Source: Leptodactylus fallax
Taxonomy: Eukaryota; Chordata; Amphibia; Anura; Leptodactylidae
DNA: 64,000 nt
Direction of reading: 5' to 3'
NCBI GenBank assembly: GCA_947044405.1
Contig: CAMRHE010000359.1
Span: 1,789,001-1,853,000, forward strand
Of the stretch, positions 23,036-35,882 are shown piece after piece. The position numbers were made by a program, and so were the translations under genes. The notes under the pieces are model-generated. The model had not been told where the DNA came from. It saw only the letters and a program-made list of their open reading frames with translations, and ran no database searches. Numbering within the stretch: position 1 is the stretch's first letter; each line of letters opens with the position of its first letter.

Positions 23036-23750
23036 ATATAGTTTTGTGGGAAAAGATTCAGGTTTTAACTTGTCATTAATGCATTTCTTTGACAGTCTTT
23101 ACTATGCTTATAAGGAGGAGTAATTGAGTCAAGTGTGTGGTCCCAAGAATGATTGACAACCTCCCCTTTATGATTGATTATATAGGGATAGCTGTCAATC
23201 ACTAATAGGACCGCCCACTGGAATTCATAGCATAGAAAGAACAGAGAAATAAATGACAGGTTATAGTGAATCTCTTACCACAAAATCTGCTCAGCTCCTC
23301 CTGCTCTATAACATGCTGCCTGCAGATTATACAGCATTTTCCTGCTGGCAGGTCCTGCCTAAGCTTGGTAATGTGTTAAGGGAAAAGTGAAAATAACTTG
23401 CTAATGAGATCAACATGCAAAATAACACCTATGCGTGTCTACAAGGTTTGGTATATTTTAACTTAATATCTTTGAGGAGACAGCATTACCTACTCTCTCT
23501 ATTTAACCCTATAGAAGTTATAGCACTCTATACAATCACAGTTATTGGGACATTGTCACTGTATCTTTTGGTATTCATTAATTTTAGACTGCACACACAG
23601 CAATATATGCAATTACTTCCTCTGGTTCACCATGATGTGTGGCCTCCTTATTGAGTCAAAGGATGCATTTTAGACCCCCATAATACATCAAGTTGACTGT
23701 TTCCTAAACCTACAGTATTAAGCCAAGACAACTTTTTCTGTGAAATATGT
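23036..23750. other. Non-coding stretch
   Basis: No gene and no clearly bounded repeat found between hAT element B and the next MITE. Confidence 0.4.
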
Positions 23751-23751
23751 T

Positions 23752-23944
23752 TAAAGGGGTTATCCAGGTTCTAAGATTGATGGCCTATCCTCAGGATAGG
23801 CCATCAATATTAGATCTGCAAGAGTGAGCAGCTTGGTAGTGGTGATCTGAGCGGGTCTTAGGTGTCAAACCCCTACAGATCTGATATTGATAATCTGTCC
23901 TGAGGAGAGGTTATCAATCTTAGAAACCAGATAACCCCTTTTAA
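23752..23944. mobile_element. Palindromic TTAA MITE (AAAGGGGTTATCCAG)
   Basis: Begins TTAAAGGGGTTATCCAGG and ends CCAGATAACCCCTTTTAA; the interior pairs as well ('gcctatcctcaggataggc'). About 193 bp, non-coding, TTAA at both ends. Confidence 0.85.
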
Positions 23945-24113
23945 GGCATCTTTGCTCTCATTAGTTTCAATGTCAAATACTTTGTGTACGGTTATTTATA
24001 ATATTGACACACTCCTTTGTCACCTTTTTAACCTCTGTAAATGAGCGGTATGTAAAAAGTTTATTTTGAAAAACAAGGTTTGTTAGTCTGCAATACTTAT
24101 TCCTTGTCTTTTC

Positions 24114-24622
24114 TTAAAGGGGTATTCCCATGAGCATAACCTTTTTTAAATTTGTAGATAATTAAAAAACTAAACATTTTTTCAAACAGAAATAATTAAA
24201 CATTTTGCAGAGTTTTAAAGATTTTGTCTAATATCTTGTAGTGTCACAGTCTTCTTGTCTTGATTGGTTACCAATGGATTCGACCATAAATGCAGGACCT
24301 TTCTAAGGTCAGAAAATCAGCAATAATGTCCTTACTGTGGCCGGGTTATCTTCTGATACATGTAGTGTCCCTGTCTGATATCCTGTCCACAATAAGAAAA
24401 TCATGGCTTGGTTTTTGGCAAGTCCCAGACCATAGAAAGTTTCTGCACTCGTGGTCGTATCCATTGGCAACTGATCAAGACAACAGACTGTCACCACTAA
24501 GATAGATAGAGAAAGTCTTTAAAACTCTGCAGAATTTTTAACTACTTATACTTGCAAAAATGTTTAACTTTTAATTATCTACAAATATAGATATGATTAT
24601 GTTCATGGGAATACCCCTTTAA
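24114..24622. mobile_element. Palindromic TTAA MITE (AAAGGGGTATTCCCATGA)
   Basis: Begins TTAAAGGGGTATTCCCATGA and ends with the inverse TCATGGGAATACCCCTTTAA. Inner arms also pair ('gtagataattaaaa' with 'ttttaattatctac'; 'gcagagttttaaag' with 'ctttaaaactctgc'). About 509 bp; the paired open frames within it are not genes. Confidence 0.88.
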
Positions 24623-25352
24623 ACAGTAGCTTAAATGGTTCCCATCACAAAGAAAAAGATTAGTGTGTCTACTCACTATTAACCTCGCTAAGTGGATGAG
24701 AATAAAAAAAAGAGATCTACAGCAACATTGCGTTCACAAAGCTGAGGGATTTGCAGAAAATTTACATGGAAACTAATAGTTTGAAAAATCTTGGGAAGGA
24801 ATACCTTCCTTAAAAGCCTTTACAGGGAAGAAAAACTTCTAACAGTGAATTATTTCAGTGTGATAGAAAGTCAAAGGTCCTTGTGAAAGCAGGAAAATAA
24901 GTTAACCTCAGATTAATCATCATTATTTTCAGGCTAATAAAACGCCAAAAATTATTCCATTTATGATTCAGAATCAGGCTTTTTCCTTGTGTTTATTTTT
25001 AAAGCTTTTAGTGCATTGAGTGGCTCATGATAACAATAATCCAACGTGAAAGGCTTATCAATCAAAGAGATAAAAATAAATGTGAAGAGAAAAAAAGTTT
25101 ACTAAAATGTTTCATTCATTTATTAAAAGATTTCTTAATTTGAGTTTTTCAGTAGCGAGAGGCATAAAAAGCATGCTGATAGGGCTGATAAGACATGACA
25201 CTTTTTATAACTGGTTTTAGGATGGATTTATCGTTACAATACAGACCTTCAGTTAAGATACTGCAAGACTGCCTATTTAGTTTAGAAAGTGAATAATATA
25301 TGTACCCTATGTTCAGCTGTACTTCAAGAACAAGAGCATTGTTCAACGTCAA
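24623..25352. other. Non-coding stretch
   Basis: Nothing recognisable; AT-rich. Confidence 0.4.
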
Positions 25353-25563
25353 GCTAGGTTCACACCTGTGCCTGGTTTTCCGTTCCTCAGGTACACTTGG
25401 GGACCCAAAGAACGGAAAGCTAACCCGCTTAAAAACACGGTTACCCGGATTCCACCCGAAAAAATGCGGAGAGAAAGCTTGCAGGACTTGTCTCTCCGCA
25501 TTTTTTAAGCTGGTTTGGGAACGGAAAAACTGAATGGAATACAGGCGCAGGTGTGAACCTGGC
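25353..25563. mobile_element. Palindromic MITE (GGTTCACACCTG ends)
   Basis: The left arm GCTAGGTTCACACCTGTGCC is matched by the right end CGCAGGTGTGAACCTGGC; inner arms pair also ('aaaaaatgcggagaga' with 'tctctccgcatttttt'). A related, weaker element lies at about 56,357-56,577. Non-coding; class not assigned. Confidence 0.8.
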
Positions 25564-26029
25564 ATCACTTTGATAGTTTCTGTTAGTATGTTCTACTCTG
25601 TTTGCTTACTTCTGTTAATCACTTAAAGAGGTATTCCTATCATAGGCCTTATTGACACATCCGTGTTTTTTTTACATTTGTGTTCCATCTGTATTTTTCA
25701 CAGACAGAACAAGGAAACCTTGATTTCAATGCAATTATTCATACAACATGCTCTATTTTGGTTAGTTTTAATGATCACAGACATCCTTAAAGTCTAAAAT
25801 GGACAAATCAAACTCAATACAAAATATTGCATTTTTTTCTAAAACTGGTTGATCCATTTTTTTACTGCTGTGATAAATAGATGAATTACTGAAACACAAC
25901 TATAAACCATGTGCTGTTTGTAAACCCTGACCGCGCACACGCATGAAAAATGGATGTTTAAATAAGACCTTAGCCATTTATAGCATATCCATAACACAGA
26001 GCACTTTTTGATAATCTGTTTTAAATGGT
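25564..26029. other. Non-coding, one-ended TTAA repeat
   Basis: TTAAAGAGGTATTCCTATCA at 25,623 looks like the left end of a TTAA MITE but no matching right end was found nearby. The rest is unassigned. Confidence 0.35.
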
Positions 26030-26715
26030 CACTAACTTTTAAGACAACTTAGTCTCATTTAATAGAGAATGTGATTCTGGACCAAAATATACATTTAAAA
26101 ATGTTGCTGTTTTCTGCCTGAAAAAAAACTTTTCTAATGTTGTTGGCACTAGGACTCCCTTCTTAATTGAAATTTCTGTTCACTCCCTGTTACTAGGGAA
26201 GTTCTGTCTTTAGAAATTAGCAAGGCAAAGATGGGTTTACAGAGGAGTGGAGGGGGCAGTGGAGGGGTCTCTCTTCACAGCCTCTGCATGTTTACACATA
26301 GCTTTTTTGCTCTATGCTCCCTACCTACACACTGCTCAGTGAGTAGCTTGCAGCTGCTCACAGTGAGGGTAAGGAGAGTCTATCTTTTTAGTTATTGGTG
26401 ATGGGTTATTAGTCACTGACAGCAAGCCACTTTCCTGCTTTCACTTAGATTTCTATTTTCTGTGTCTGGGTTATCTGGATTTTGAGTTCATTGTCCCTGA
26501 ATTGCCCTTATGTTCACTTGGGCTTTTTCAGCTATATGCCTGCTTTTGTGTTGTATTTTATCTGTATTGTACATACCCCCACCTCCAGAGAGTAATGCAA
26601 AATGTGCTGCAGCCATAATGAGGCTATTGGCAGTAAAAAACAAATTGACCAGCAAGACCCTACTGATATATAAACTTTTCATGGAAGCTCAGGCGCCCTT
26701 TAATGGAATTAGTGG
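26030..26715. repeat. Unclassified interspersed repeat, copy 1
   Basis: Shares a series of blocks in the same order with 40,235-41,170: 'gattctggaccaaaat', 'gttgctgttttctgcctgaaaaa', 'gttactagggaagt', 'cagccataatgag', 'agcaagaccc' and 'aacttttcatggaagctcagg'. Both copies end near a 'ccctttaatgg'-like phrase. No protein is recognisable and the class is unknown. Confidence 0.6.
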
Positions 26716-26835
26716 CCTAGTCATTGCCACAACGGGGCATTATTAAGAGGCGAAGGGGTGCACAAAAGTTAAAACTACTATATGGCATATAGTTAGACTG
26801 TATGGAGGCACCAAGTGGTGTATAATGGTCTAGGA

Positions 26836-27726
26836 CAGTGGTGGCGAACCTTTTAGAGACAGAGTTCCCAAACTGCAACCCAAAACCCACTAAATTATTG
26901 AAAAGTGCCAACATGGCAATTTAACCTTAATACTGTGTGGGTCCACAACTGTGGACAGTTACGGACCCGCAGAATACAGTCGTGTGAATGGGGCTTTACA
27001 GAGCTTTCAGTAATACAAACAACTTTGTACTGAAAGGTAGAAGTTTGCATTTGATACTTTTGAAAAATTAATGTTCACTATTTACATTGCACAAGATTTC
27101 TTTTTTTTAGTGACTATGCAATGTTATTACAGCCTGTAATAATATCACATCTCTGCTATAAAACAGATACTGTGTGATATCAATAGTGAAGGGGCCCCCA
27201 CACAGTACAATGTGCTTCACAATGACCCCCAGACATTATAATGCTCTCCACAGTGGCCCCCACACAGTATTATAGGCTCCACAGTATCCACCGCACAATA
27301 TTATATGCTCCACAGTGGGCCCCCACACAGTAGTAAATGTTTCACAACAGGCCCCCCACACAGTATTATTTGCTCCACTTTGGGCCTCCACACAGTATTA
27401 TATGCTCCACAGTAAGCCCCCCCACAGAGTATTATATGCTCCACCCCCCCACACAGTATTATCTACTACTTACCTGAAGTCTCATGAAGAGCGTCCTCCT
27501 GACTGCAGGCGCTGATGAATGACATTATCATGCCTGCGTCGGTGCAGAGGTCACACTCTGCAGTCAGTGTAAGCCACGCCATACAGCTGAAAGAAGCAAT
27601 TGCTCACTAACGGGGAATCCTGTACTGGATTCACCGTTAGTGAGCGATCAGGCGACGGCGCGCATACCAACAGAGAGGGATTTAAGTGCCCCTTCTGGCA
27701 CATGTGCCATAGGTTCGCCAACACGG
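26836..27726. mobile_element. Non-autonomous hAT, CAGTGGTGGCGAACC family
   Basis: An 891-bp element starting CAGTGGTGGCGAACCTTTT and ending ATAGGTTCGCCAACACGG, with a perfect 8-bp duplication GTCTAGGA at 26,828-26,835 and 27,727-27,734. The left half has an AT-rich tract and 'tagtgactatgcaatgttattacag', the middle a 31-bp minisatellite, and the right a stem 'cactaacggggaatcc...cgttagtg'. No coding sequence. Confidence 0.95.
27190..27465. repeat. 31-bp minisatellite (array 3)
   Basis: About eight units with core CACACAGTATTATATGCTCC and ACAGTGGGCCCC, recognisably homologous to arrays 1 and 2 although inside a different hAT family. Confidence 0.85.
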
Positions 27727-27734
27727 GTCTAGGA

Positions 27735-27969
27735 GAATTATTGCTATGTGGGGTTATATATTACTCTGAGGTACTAAGAGGAGCACTACTACTACTATGT
27801 GCGTCCTATTTTGTTACTGTGTGGGTCACAAAAGGGGGTACTATTACTGTGCCAGGTATCTGAGAAGGAATTTTTCCAATTTGAGGTATTATGGATGGGA
27901 AGTTTGTGGAGAAGATTTCAAAAAAAGTGAAGAGCCAAAGATGTCTGTGCAGAAAAGACTGCAGAGATG

Positions 27970-28013
<44 letters not shown>

Positions 28014-28269
28014 TACTATTATTATTCTTAGAAATTTTCACTGAATGCCACATCAAAACTGCATGCATTCTTTTCTTATGCAGTGTTGATGCAATTTTAA
28101 ATGTACCAAAACTGCACCGTATAAATGTACCCTCAAAGCTACATCATCCTGTCATTTCCACAGAACCATCCCCCCATACAGCATATCTTGTAATTCGACT
28201 TTTACCATCACCCCCACCCACAGTAAATTCACCATCAATATGCTTCCTTAGTGTCATCCAACTCAATTT
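27735..28269. other. Non-coding with (TTA)n microsatellite
   Basis: No gene. A (TTA/ATT)n run of about 55 bp spans roughly 27,970-28,024. Confidence 0.6.
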
Positions 28270-28445
28270 AATGCTTCCCAGTGGCCCCCATACACTGTAT
28301 AATACTCCCCTGTGGCTCCCACACACAAAATAATACTTCTCAATGATCCAACACACAGCATACTGCTACCCAGTGGCTCTCACACACAATATATTGCTCC
28401 CCAGCAGTCCCTACGCAATTTATAAAGCTCCCCAGTGAGCCAACA
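28270..28445. repeat. 31-bp minisatellite, degenerate (array 4)
   Basis: About five or six strongly diverged units ('cccagtggcccccatacactgtataatactcc', then related lines at the same spacing). The period is kept while the sequence has drifted, so this looks like the oldest array. Confidence 0.65.
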
Positions 28446-28808
28446 TATTAGTTGTGCATTAGGTTTTTGCAAAAGTGCTATAAGTAGATAAAGAGAACCA
28501 AATCAAAGAAATGAGTCACAGATATTAGACTTAATGCGGAGACATGGAGCTAATGCCCGCAGTCAGAATCCACTCTGATCGTGGGCATTACTACCTGTCA
28601 GTCTCCTAAAGGTAATAAAGCTGCCCCCGGGATCGGTCCCCACCGTCCCCGTACTTTTCTTTTTGCAGGACGGCTCCCACGCGGCACGATCGCAGGAGCC
28701 ATCCTGTTCCTGTGACAGCCAGCTGGGAGCCTTATGATAATGTACAGAATCTCCCAAGTTCAAGCCCCCTGGAGGGGGGGCTAATAAAATAGTAAAAAAA
28801 AATATATA

Positions 28809-29187
28809 TACAGGTGCATCTCAATAAATTAGAATATCTTTGAAACGTTTATTTATTTCAGTGATTAAATGAAAAAAGTGACCTCCTATATTTTCTAATT
28901 CTTTACACACACAGTGTTCTATTTCAAGTGTTTTATTTCTGTAAATGTTGATTATGGATTACAGGTAATGAAAACCAAAATCTAAGAAAATTTGAATACT
29001 GTAAAAAAGTTCAGTATTGTAAATTCAGTGTGTAACCTGCCAAGGTTTCCTAAGCCTTTAAATGGTCCCTCAGTCTGGTTCAGTAGGACACACAATCATG
29101 GAAGACGCTGATTATGAATTGTATTACTGAATTACTGAAATGAATGAACGCTTTAAAGATATTCTAATTTATCGAGATGCACCTGTG
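28809..29187. mobile_element. TA-flanked MITE, Tc1/mariner-like ends (copy 2)
   Basis: Same family as 3,181-3,545: left end CAGGTGCATCTCAATAAATT, inverted right end, and almost identical interior. The left TA is present; the right flank reads TG. The two copies differ by a few small indels and substitutions. Confidence 0.87.
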
Positions 29188-29249
29188 TATATACAGTGTG
29201 TGTATATAAATTAAGTTCTAAAACACCCCCTTTCCCTAGAATACATATA

Positions 29250-30643
<1,394 letters not shown>

Positions 30644-31117
30644 TAAAAGTAGAAAATTACTGTGAAACACATACACATTAGGTATCCCTGTGTCCGAAAA
30701 TGCCCGGTCTACAAACTTTTATAAAATTATTTTTCCCGTAGGGTAAACATCATAGCTGGAAAAAAAAATCAAAACTGCTGGACCACCGTTTTTTTTTCAC
30801 TGTTTTGCCTCTGATTTGAATAAAAAGCAATCAAAGCAATAGACATTCCCCAAAATGGTATAACTAAAAATAACACCTGGCCCCGCAAATAAAGATTCCC
30901 TATGCATCCCCGTACAGCTGCAGGGCCACCTGTCAATGTGGTCTTGCAGCTGTTGCAAAACTACAACTCCCATATATTAAATATTTTACCACATTTTTTT
31001 GCTTCAAATTTTTTTTCCCTATTTTCCTCCTCTAAAACCTAGGTGCATCTTATGTTCCGGTGTGTCTTCTGGTCCGGAAAATACGGTACATGGTTTTCAA
31101 AATTTTAATCTCATAAA

Positions 31118-31800
31118 AATCTGAAAGGTGTGACAGGCAAAAGTATTCTCCCCTCTATCAATACTTTGTAGAGCCACCTTTCGCTGCAATTACAGCTGCA
31201 AGACTTTTGGGGTATGTCTCTACCAACTTTGCGCATGTAGAGACTGAGATTTTTGCCCATTCTTCTTTGCAAAATAGCTCAAGCTCAGCCAGATTGGATG
31301 GAGAGGGTCTGTGAACAGCAATTTTCATGTCTTGCCACAGATGCTCAATGGGATTTAGGTCTGGACTTTGACTGGGCCATTCTAATACATGAATATTCTT
31401 TGATCTAAACCATTCCACTGTAGCACTGGCTGTATGTTTAGGGTCATTGTCTTAATGTAAGGTGAATCTCCTTCCCAGTCTCAAGTCTTTTGCAGCCTCC
31501 AATAGGTTTTCTTCCAGGATTGCCCTGTATTTAGCTCCATCCATCTTCCCATCAACTCTGACCAGCTTCCCTGTCCCTGCTGAAGAAAAGCCTCCCCACA
31601 GCACGATGCTGCCACCACCATGTTTCACAGATGGTGTGTTCAGGGTGATGAGCAGTGTTACTTTTCCGCCACACATAGGGCTTTGCATTTAGGCCAAAAA
31701 GTTCAACTTTGGTCTCATCTGACCAGAGCACCTTCTTCTCCATGTTTGCAGTGTTCCCTATATGGCTTGTGGCAAACTGAAAACGGTCTGCTGTAGGTTT
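31118..31800 (-). pseudogene. Tc1 transposase C-terminal fragment (copy e)
   Basis: A truncated Tc1 of a further family, read on the minus strand. Legible parts: 'KKVLWSDETKVELFG', '[23 protein letters not shown]', 'DNDPKHTA' preceded by an in-frame stop, '[21 protein letters not shown]' and '[13 protein letters not shown]'. All three catalytic residues are visible, but frameshifts near 31,640 and the stop near 31,453 split the frame, and the N-terminal DNA-binding region and left inverted repeat are absent. Part of an inverted-repeat arm survives at about 31,110-31,150. Confidence 0.85.
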
Positions 31801-31934
31801 GGTCTTTAGTCTGCAAGTGCATCTACTATCTGATACCAGTTTCAGTGTAGTAACCTAGGTATTGTATTTAATTTGTAAAGTCCATCTTGCTCTGTGGCAG
31901 ACTCTGATGAATACCTCAGAGATGCCTTAAACCA

Positions 31935-32345
31935 GTCATGGCGAACCTTTTAGCGACACAGTACCCAAACTGCAACACACAACCCACTAAATTATCACAA
32001 AGTAATTAATTGCAATTTAACCTTACATTAACCAGGACCGGTTTATAGTGACCATGCAATGTTATTACAGGCTATAATAATATCACATGTCTGCTATGAA
32101 GGTGAAGGGCCCCCACACAGTACAATGCGCTCCACAGTGGCCCCCACACAGTACAATTCGCCCCGAAGTGACCCCCACACAGTATTGTATGCTCCACTGT
32201 GGGCCCCCACACAGTAATTTATGCTACTTACCCAGTATGGCTGCAGTCCCACGAAGAGCATCCTCCTTCTTCTTCTGATCGCAGGCACTGATGACTTACG
32301 TCATCGCGCCTGCGTCGGGGCAGAGATTACACTCTGCAGTCAGTG
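31935..32345. mobile_element. Left part of CAGTGGTGGCGAACC-family hAT
   Basis: Begins CAGTCATGGCGAACCTTTTAG and follows the 26,836 element through 'gaccatgcaatgttattacag' and the minisatellite to 'cactctgcagtcagtgtaag'. A stretch resembling the family's right interior ('gttagtgagcgatcatggtgacgg', 'tggcacgcgtgccatag') occurs at 34,693-34,771, so the element was probably opened by insertions between. A second start-like sequence 'catgatggcgaacct' is at 34,785. Confidence 0.65.
32108..32225. repeat. 31-bp minisatellite (array 5)
   Basis: About four units ('ccccacacagtacaatgcgctccacagtggc' and relatives) inside a hAT of the CAGTGGTGGCGAACC family. Confidence 0.8.
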
Positions 32346-33012
32346 TAAGCAGGGTTGAGTCTAAATCCCAGTGGGCTAAAGCACCAGGTCCTTCTATCCA
32401 CTAGTATTTAGCTTGCTCTATATAAGACTGCTAAATCCTAGTGGGCTAAAGGACAAGGTCCCTCTGCCCACTAGAGATAGCTAGTATTCAGCAGAAGGTC
32501 CAGGTTCCTCTGCTCTCTTGGATTTAGCCTGCTCTATATAGGTATGCTAAATCCTAGTACTTCAATTTGTCTCATTCTTCCTGTTCCATATATACATCTC
32601 CTCACGCTAATTTGTACCTATGGGCACATTTAGATGTCCACGTGTGGTCTGGACAAAACAATTGATATTGACCATGGGTCAGATGAGCAAAACTCGCTCT
32701 AATATAGATCACTATGACACAGTAAGTTTGGTTCAGATGAGGTGCGGTCAGTCAGGCTAATGAGACTGTCACATGGACCGACATAAAATGAGTCTGGTTA
32801 AATGTGTCTCATACTAATACTTGTCATCTCTCCCAGGAAACTCCCAGAAGAGCTGTACAATCTTTTGGATACCCCACATACACACCGATCCCCCTTATTT
32901 TGTTGCCAATTGTAACTGATCCTTGGGGATAGTTGATTGAAACTTTGTGTGGAAAGTTGATAAACCCTGTTCTAGGCTGAGAAGGAGCTGCTCCTTTAAC
33001 CAACTATATCCT
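32345..33012. repeat. Degenerate tandem repeat of about 70-115 bp units, then unassigned
   Basis: From 32,361 to about 32,560 the phrase 'ctaaatcc[c/t]agtgggctaaag' starts successive units each ending in 'gctctatata'. A short echo ('gataaatcctagtgcacaatgcagctg') is at 34,288. 32,560-33,012 shows no gene or repeat I recognise. Confidence 0.5.
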
Positions 33013-33107
33013 TAGGCTGAGGCCCCACGTTGCAGAAACGCAACTTTTTTTGTTGCAGATTTTGCTGCGTTTTTTTGAGCCAAAGCCAGGAGTGGATTGT
33101 GCAGAAG

Positions 33108-34139
33108 CAGTGGCGTAACTAGGAATGGCTGGGCCCCAAGGCGAACATTTGACTTGGGGCCCCCCCCCCCGAACCGCTGCCCCCAATCGCCCCCCCGGAC
33201 CGCCTTCTCCAACCCCCCCCCCCAAAAAAAACGCATTCCTGCGCACACTATTATGTGCCATAGTGGCTCCTGCACTCAGTATTATGCCCCATAGTGGCCT
33301 CTGCACACAGTATCATGTCCCATAGTGGCCTCTGCACACAGTATCATGCACCATAGTGGCCCCTGCACAAAGTATCATTTCCCCATAGTGGCCCCTGTAC
33401 ACAGTATTATATCCCATAGTGGCCCCTGCACACACTATTATTCCCCATAGTGGCCCCTGCACTGAGTATTTAGCCCCATAGTGGCCCCTGCATACACTAT
33501 TATATGTCCCATTGTGGACCACCCATTAACAATTATTATACTCTGGAGTCTTTTCAGACCCCAGAGTATAATGATCGGAGACCCAGGCGAGGATAGAAAC
33601 ATAAAAAAACAACGTTGCTTACCTGTTCCTCGCTCCGGTCCACTCCCTGCTGCTTCAGCCGCCTTCAATGTTGGACCAGGCCAGCGTCACATGATGCGGG
33701 CAAGGCGTCGCGACGCAAAATGATGTCGGGGACGTCACCAAACGGGCCCGAAGCCTGGAGAAGCGCAGGAGAAGTAAGTACATTGTTTTTTATGTTCCCT
33801 CATCTTCCCTGGCCCTCCGATTATTATACTCCGGAGTATTATACTACTACGGAGTATAATGATAGCAGAGATTGTGGTGTTCGGCCCACGGTCTCACATA
33901 CCGATCCCCGCTCCTGCTCACAGCCGCCTCCGCAGAATGGGAAGCGCAGGCGGCCGTGAGCGGCACCCCGGAGAACGGTAAGTATATAGGGCCCGTTACC
34001 TGCTGGGGTTACTCCAGCAGGTAACGGTCTATTAAAAAAAGCAAAAAAAAAAAAAAAAGCATCGTGGGCCGAGGGGCCCCGTAATGTCCCGGGCCCTGTG
34101 GCAGCTGCTACCACTGCTACCCCGATAGTTACGCCCCTG
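33108..34139. mobile_element. Non-autonomous hAT, CAGTGGCGTAACTA family (copy 1)
   Basis: A 1,032-bp element with ends CAGTGGCGTAACTA and TAGTTACGCCCCTG and a perfect 8-bp duplication TGCAGAAG at 33,100-33,107 and 34,140-34,147. Inside, left to right: a C-rich tract, a 31-bp minisatellite, a 'gactctg...agagtc'-type stem near 33,540-33,570 around TTATACTCTGGAGTC, and a hairpin 'cctgctggggttactccagcagg' near 34,000. No coding sequence. Confidence 0.96.
33240..33515. repeat. 31-bp minisatellite (array 6)
   Basis: About nine units with core CCATAGTGGCCCCTGCACAC and TATTAT; the best-preserved array after 1 and 2. Confidence 0.9.
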
Positions 34140-34276
34140 TGCAGAAGGAAGAAGTATAAGAACTTCCTATATATTTCACATTCCTTCTGTAGCTACTCTT
34201 GGCTTTTGCTCAGAAAACTGCAGCAAAATCTGCAACAAAAAAAAGCTGAATTACTTCAAGGTGGGGCTTCAGCCTT

Positions 34277-35049
34277 GTACTGTGTAGAGCAGGATAAATC
34301 CTAGTGCACAATGCAGCTGAATCCTTATGTTCAGAGCCAGCTGTATTCTAGTGGCAGGGTGATCAAGTCTTTTAGCTCGTTAGATTGTAAATGTAATGTT
34401 ATTTATACAGTAAGATGACTGGCATAGAAAAAGCGAAATCTCTATACCAGAAATGCTGTTTTTCTGTCACCTCGCCTCTTAATTTGTCCAGGCTGTTCTT
34501 TGAATTGCAGCTCAGACTCATTAACTTGAATAGGAGTGGGGGGAATGGGGGTGCAGGATGGGTGTGAGCAAGAGGGTGACGTGGGGCTGCAGGCTGTCTG
34601 TGAGCAAGAGGGGGGGAATGGGGGTGCAGGCTATTTGTGAGCAAAAAGGGTGACGTGGCTCACACACAGCCTGCACCCCCCCATGCTAACTCCCGTTAGT
34701 GAGCGATCATGGTGACGGCACGCGTGCCAACTGAGAGGGCTCTGCTTGCCCTCTCTGGCACGCGTGCCATAGTATAGTCTAAAGCCATGATGGCGAACCT
34801 AACTGTTGGGTTATAGGTGGCTTGTTTTGTTTTGCTATCTTTGATCTGACTATTTCCTGTGGTGTATTTGGAAATTGCAGCAATTCCATCACTTGGGAAT
34901 TGCTTAAGTAGCAATTCTATTACAATGCACTGGATAGGAGATAGGTTTCAGAAAGCTGAGGGCAAGAGATTGGACCTTGAGCAATCTGACAATTATCCCC
35001 CATTATGTCGATAGGGGATAAGTGTCTGCAATGACAATTGATTTAATGT
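34277..35049. other. Non-coding with a short G-rich tandem repeat
   Basis: At about 34,535-34,650 a unit like 'gtgagcaagaggg' plus 'gggggtgcaggctg' repeats three times. 34,693-34,771 resembles the right interior of the CAGTGGTGGCGAACC hAT family. No gene. Confidence 0.45.
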
Positions 35050-35480
35050 TCATGAATGCAACATAAAGAGGTTACAGAACAACAATGGTGTGCATGGCAG
35101 GATTGCCAGGAGAAAATTCTCCAAAAAGACAGTTGATGCCCCACTTCAGTTAAAGATCAACTGGAAGAGCCAGAAGACTATTGGAACATTGTTTTGTGGA
35201 GAGGCCAATATAGAGCTTTTTGCTTTGAAGTAGAAACACTATGTTTGGAGAAAGGAAAATACTGCATTCCAGCAAAAAAAACCTCATGCCATCTGTGAAA
35301 CACTGTAATGGTATCATGGTTTGGGCCTATTTAACTGCATCTGGATCAGAATGGCTCACCATCATGGTTGGAACAATGAATTCTGAACTATACCAGCAAA
35401 TGCTAAAGAAACTTGTGTAAAAATCTAACCAAATTCTTAGTAATAAAGTGCCCTGCCACATCATTGTACAGTATATAGTT
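35050..35480 (+). pseudogene. Strongly decayed Tc1 transposase fragment
   Basis: Conceptual reading gives 'NNGVHGRIARRK', 'VDAPLQL', 'NIELFALK', a stop, 'KHYVWRKENTAFQQK' and, after further breaks, phrases matching the Tc1 region around the conserved GGGS-MVW motif. The expected first catalytic motif (W-T-D-E) is destroyed by a small indel at about 35,195. Neither the second Asp nor the Glu region was found. No inverted repeats were identified. This is the oldest-looking Tc1 copy in the window. Confidence 0.72.
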
Positions 35481-35850
35481 TCTCACAGCGGCATCCTCTT
35501 TGTGCTGGACTGACTGGTCTGCTCTTAACTACTCCATATCCAGACAATCCAACAACAATAAGACCGATTTTGTTTGTGCTCCTGGAAGCTCACCAGTCAG
35601 GGTGAAGAGCAGTCAACACAGACCTCTCCATCTGCAAATGTTCTGGACTATGTATATTTGTTTAGATCACTACAGGATTAGGAGGGGTTAAAGGTGCCAG
35701 CAACATTGTCCGGAAGATGTCTGTAGACATGATTGACTGTAATGCCTGCTACAAGGACAAGTTTGATTCCTGTTCACAATCTCATAATGTCGCCTTTTGA
35801 GAGTTTACTCTCCCAGCCTGAGCACTCAAAATGGTCCCGATTGAAAAAAA
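35481..35850. other. Non-coding stretch
   Basis: No gene or bounded repeat recognised. The open frame at 35,500-35,691 has no family resemblance. Confidence 0.35.
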
Positions 35851-35882
35851 AGTTTATTAGAAGTAAAAACAGCCAATAGCAC

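Larger units (their letters stand above)
33013..34276. mobile_element. Palindromic MITE interrupted by a hAT
   Basis: The left arm 'aggctgaggccccacgttgc' continuing to 'ttgttgcagattttgctgcg' (33,013-33,072) is the inverse of 'agcaaaatctgcaacaaaaa' to 'gtggggcttcagcct' (34,221-34,275). A complete hAT with its duplication (33,100-34,147) sits inside, so the palindrome is older. Non-coding. Confidence 0.82.
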
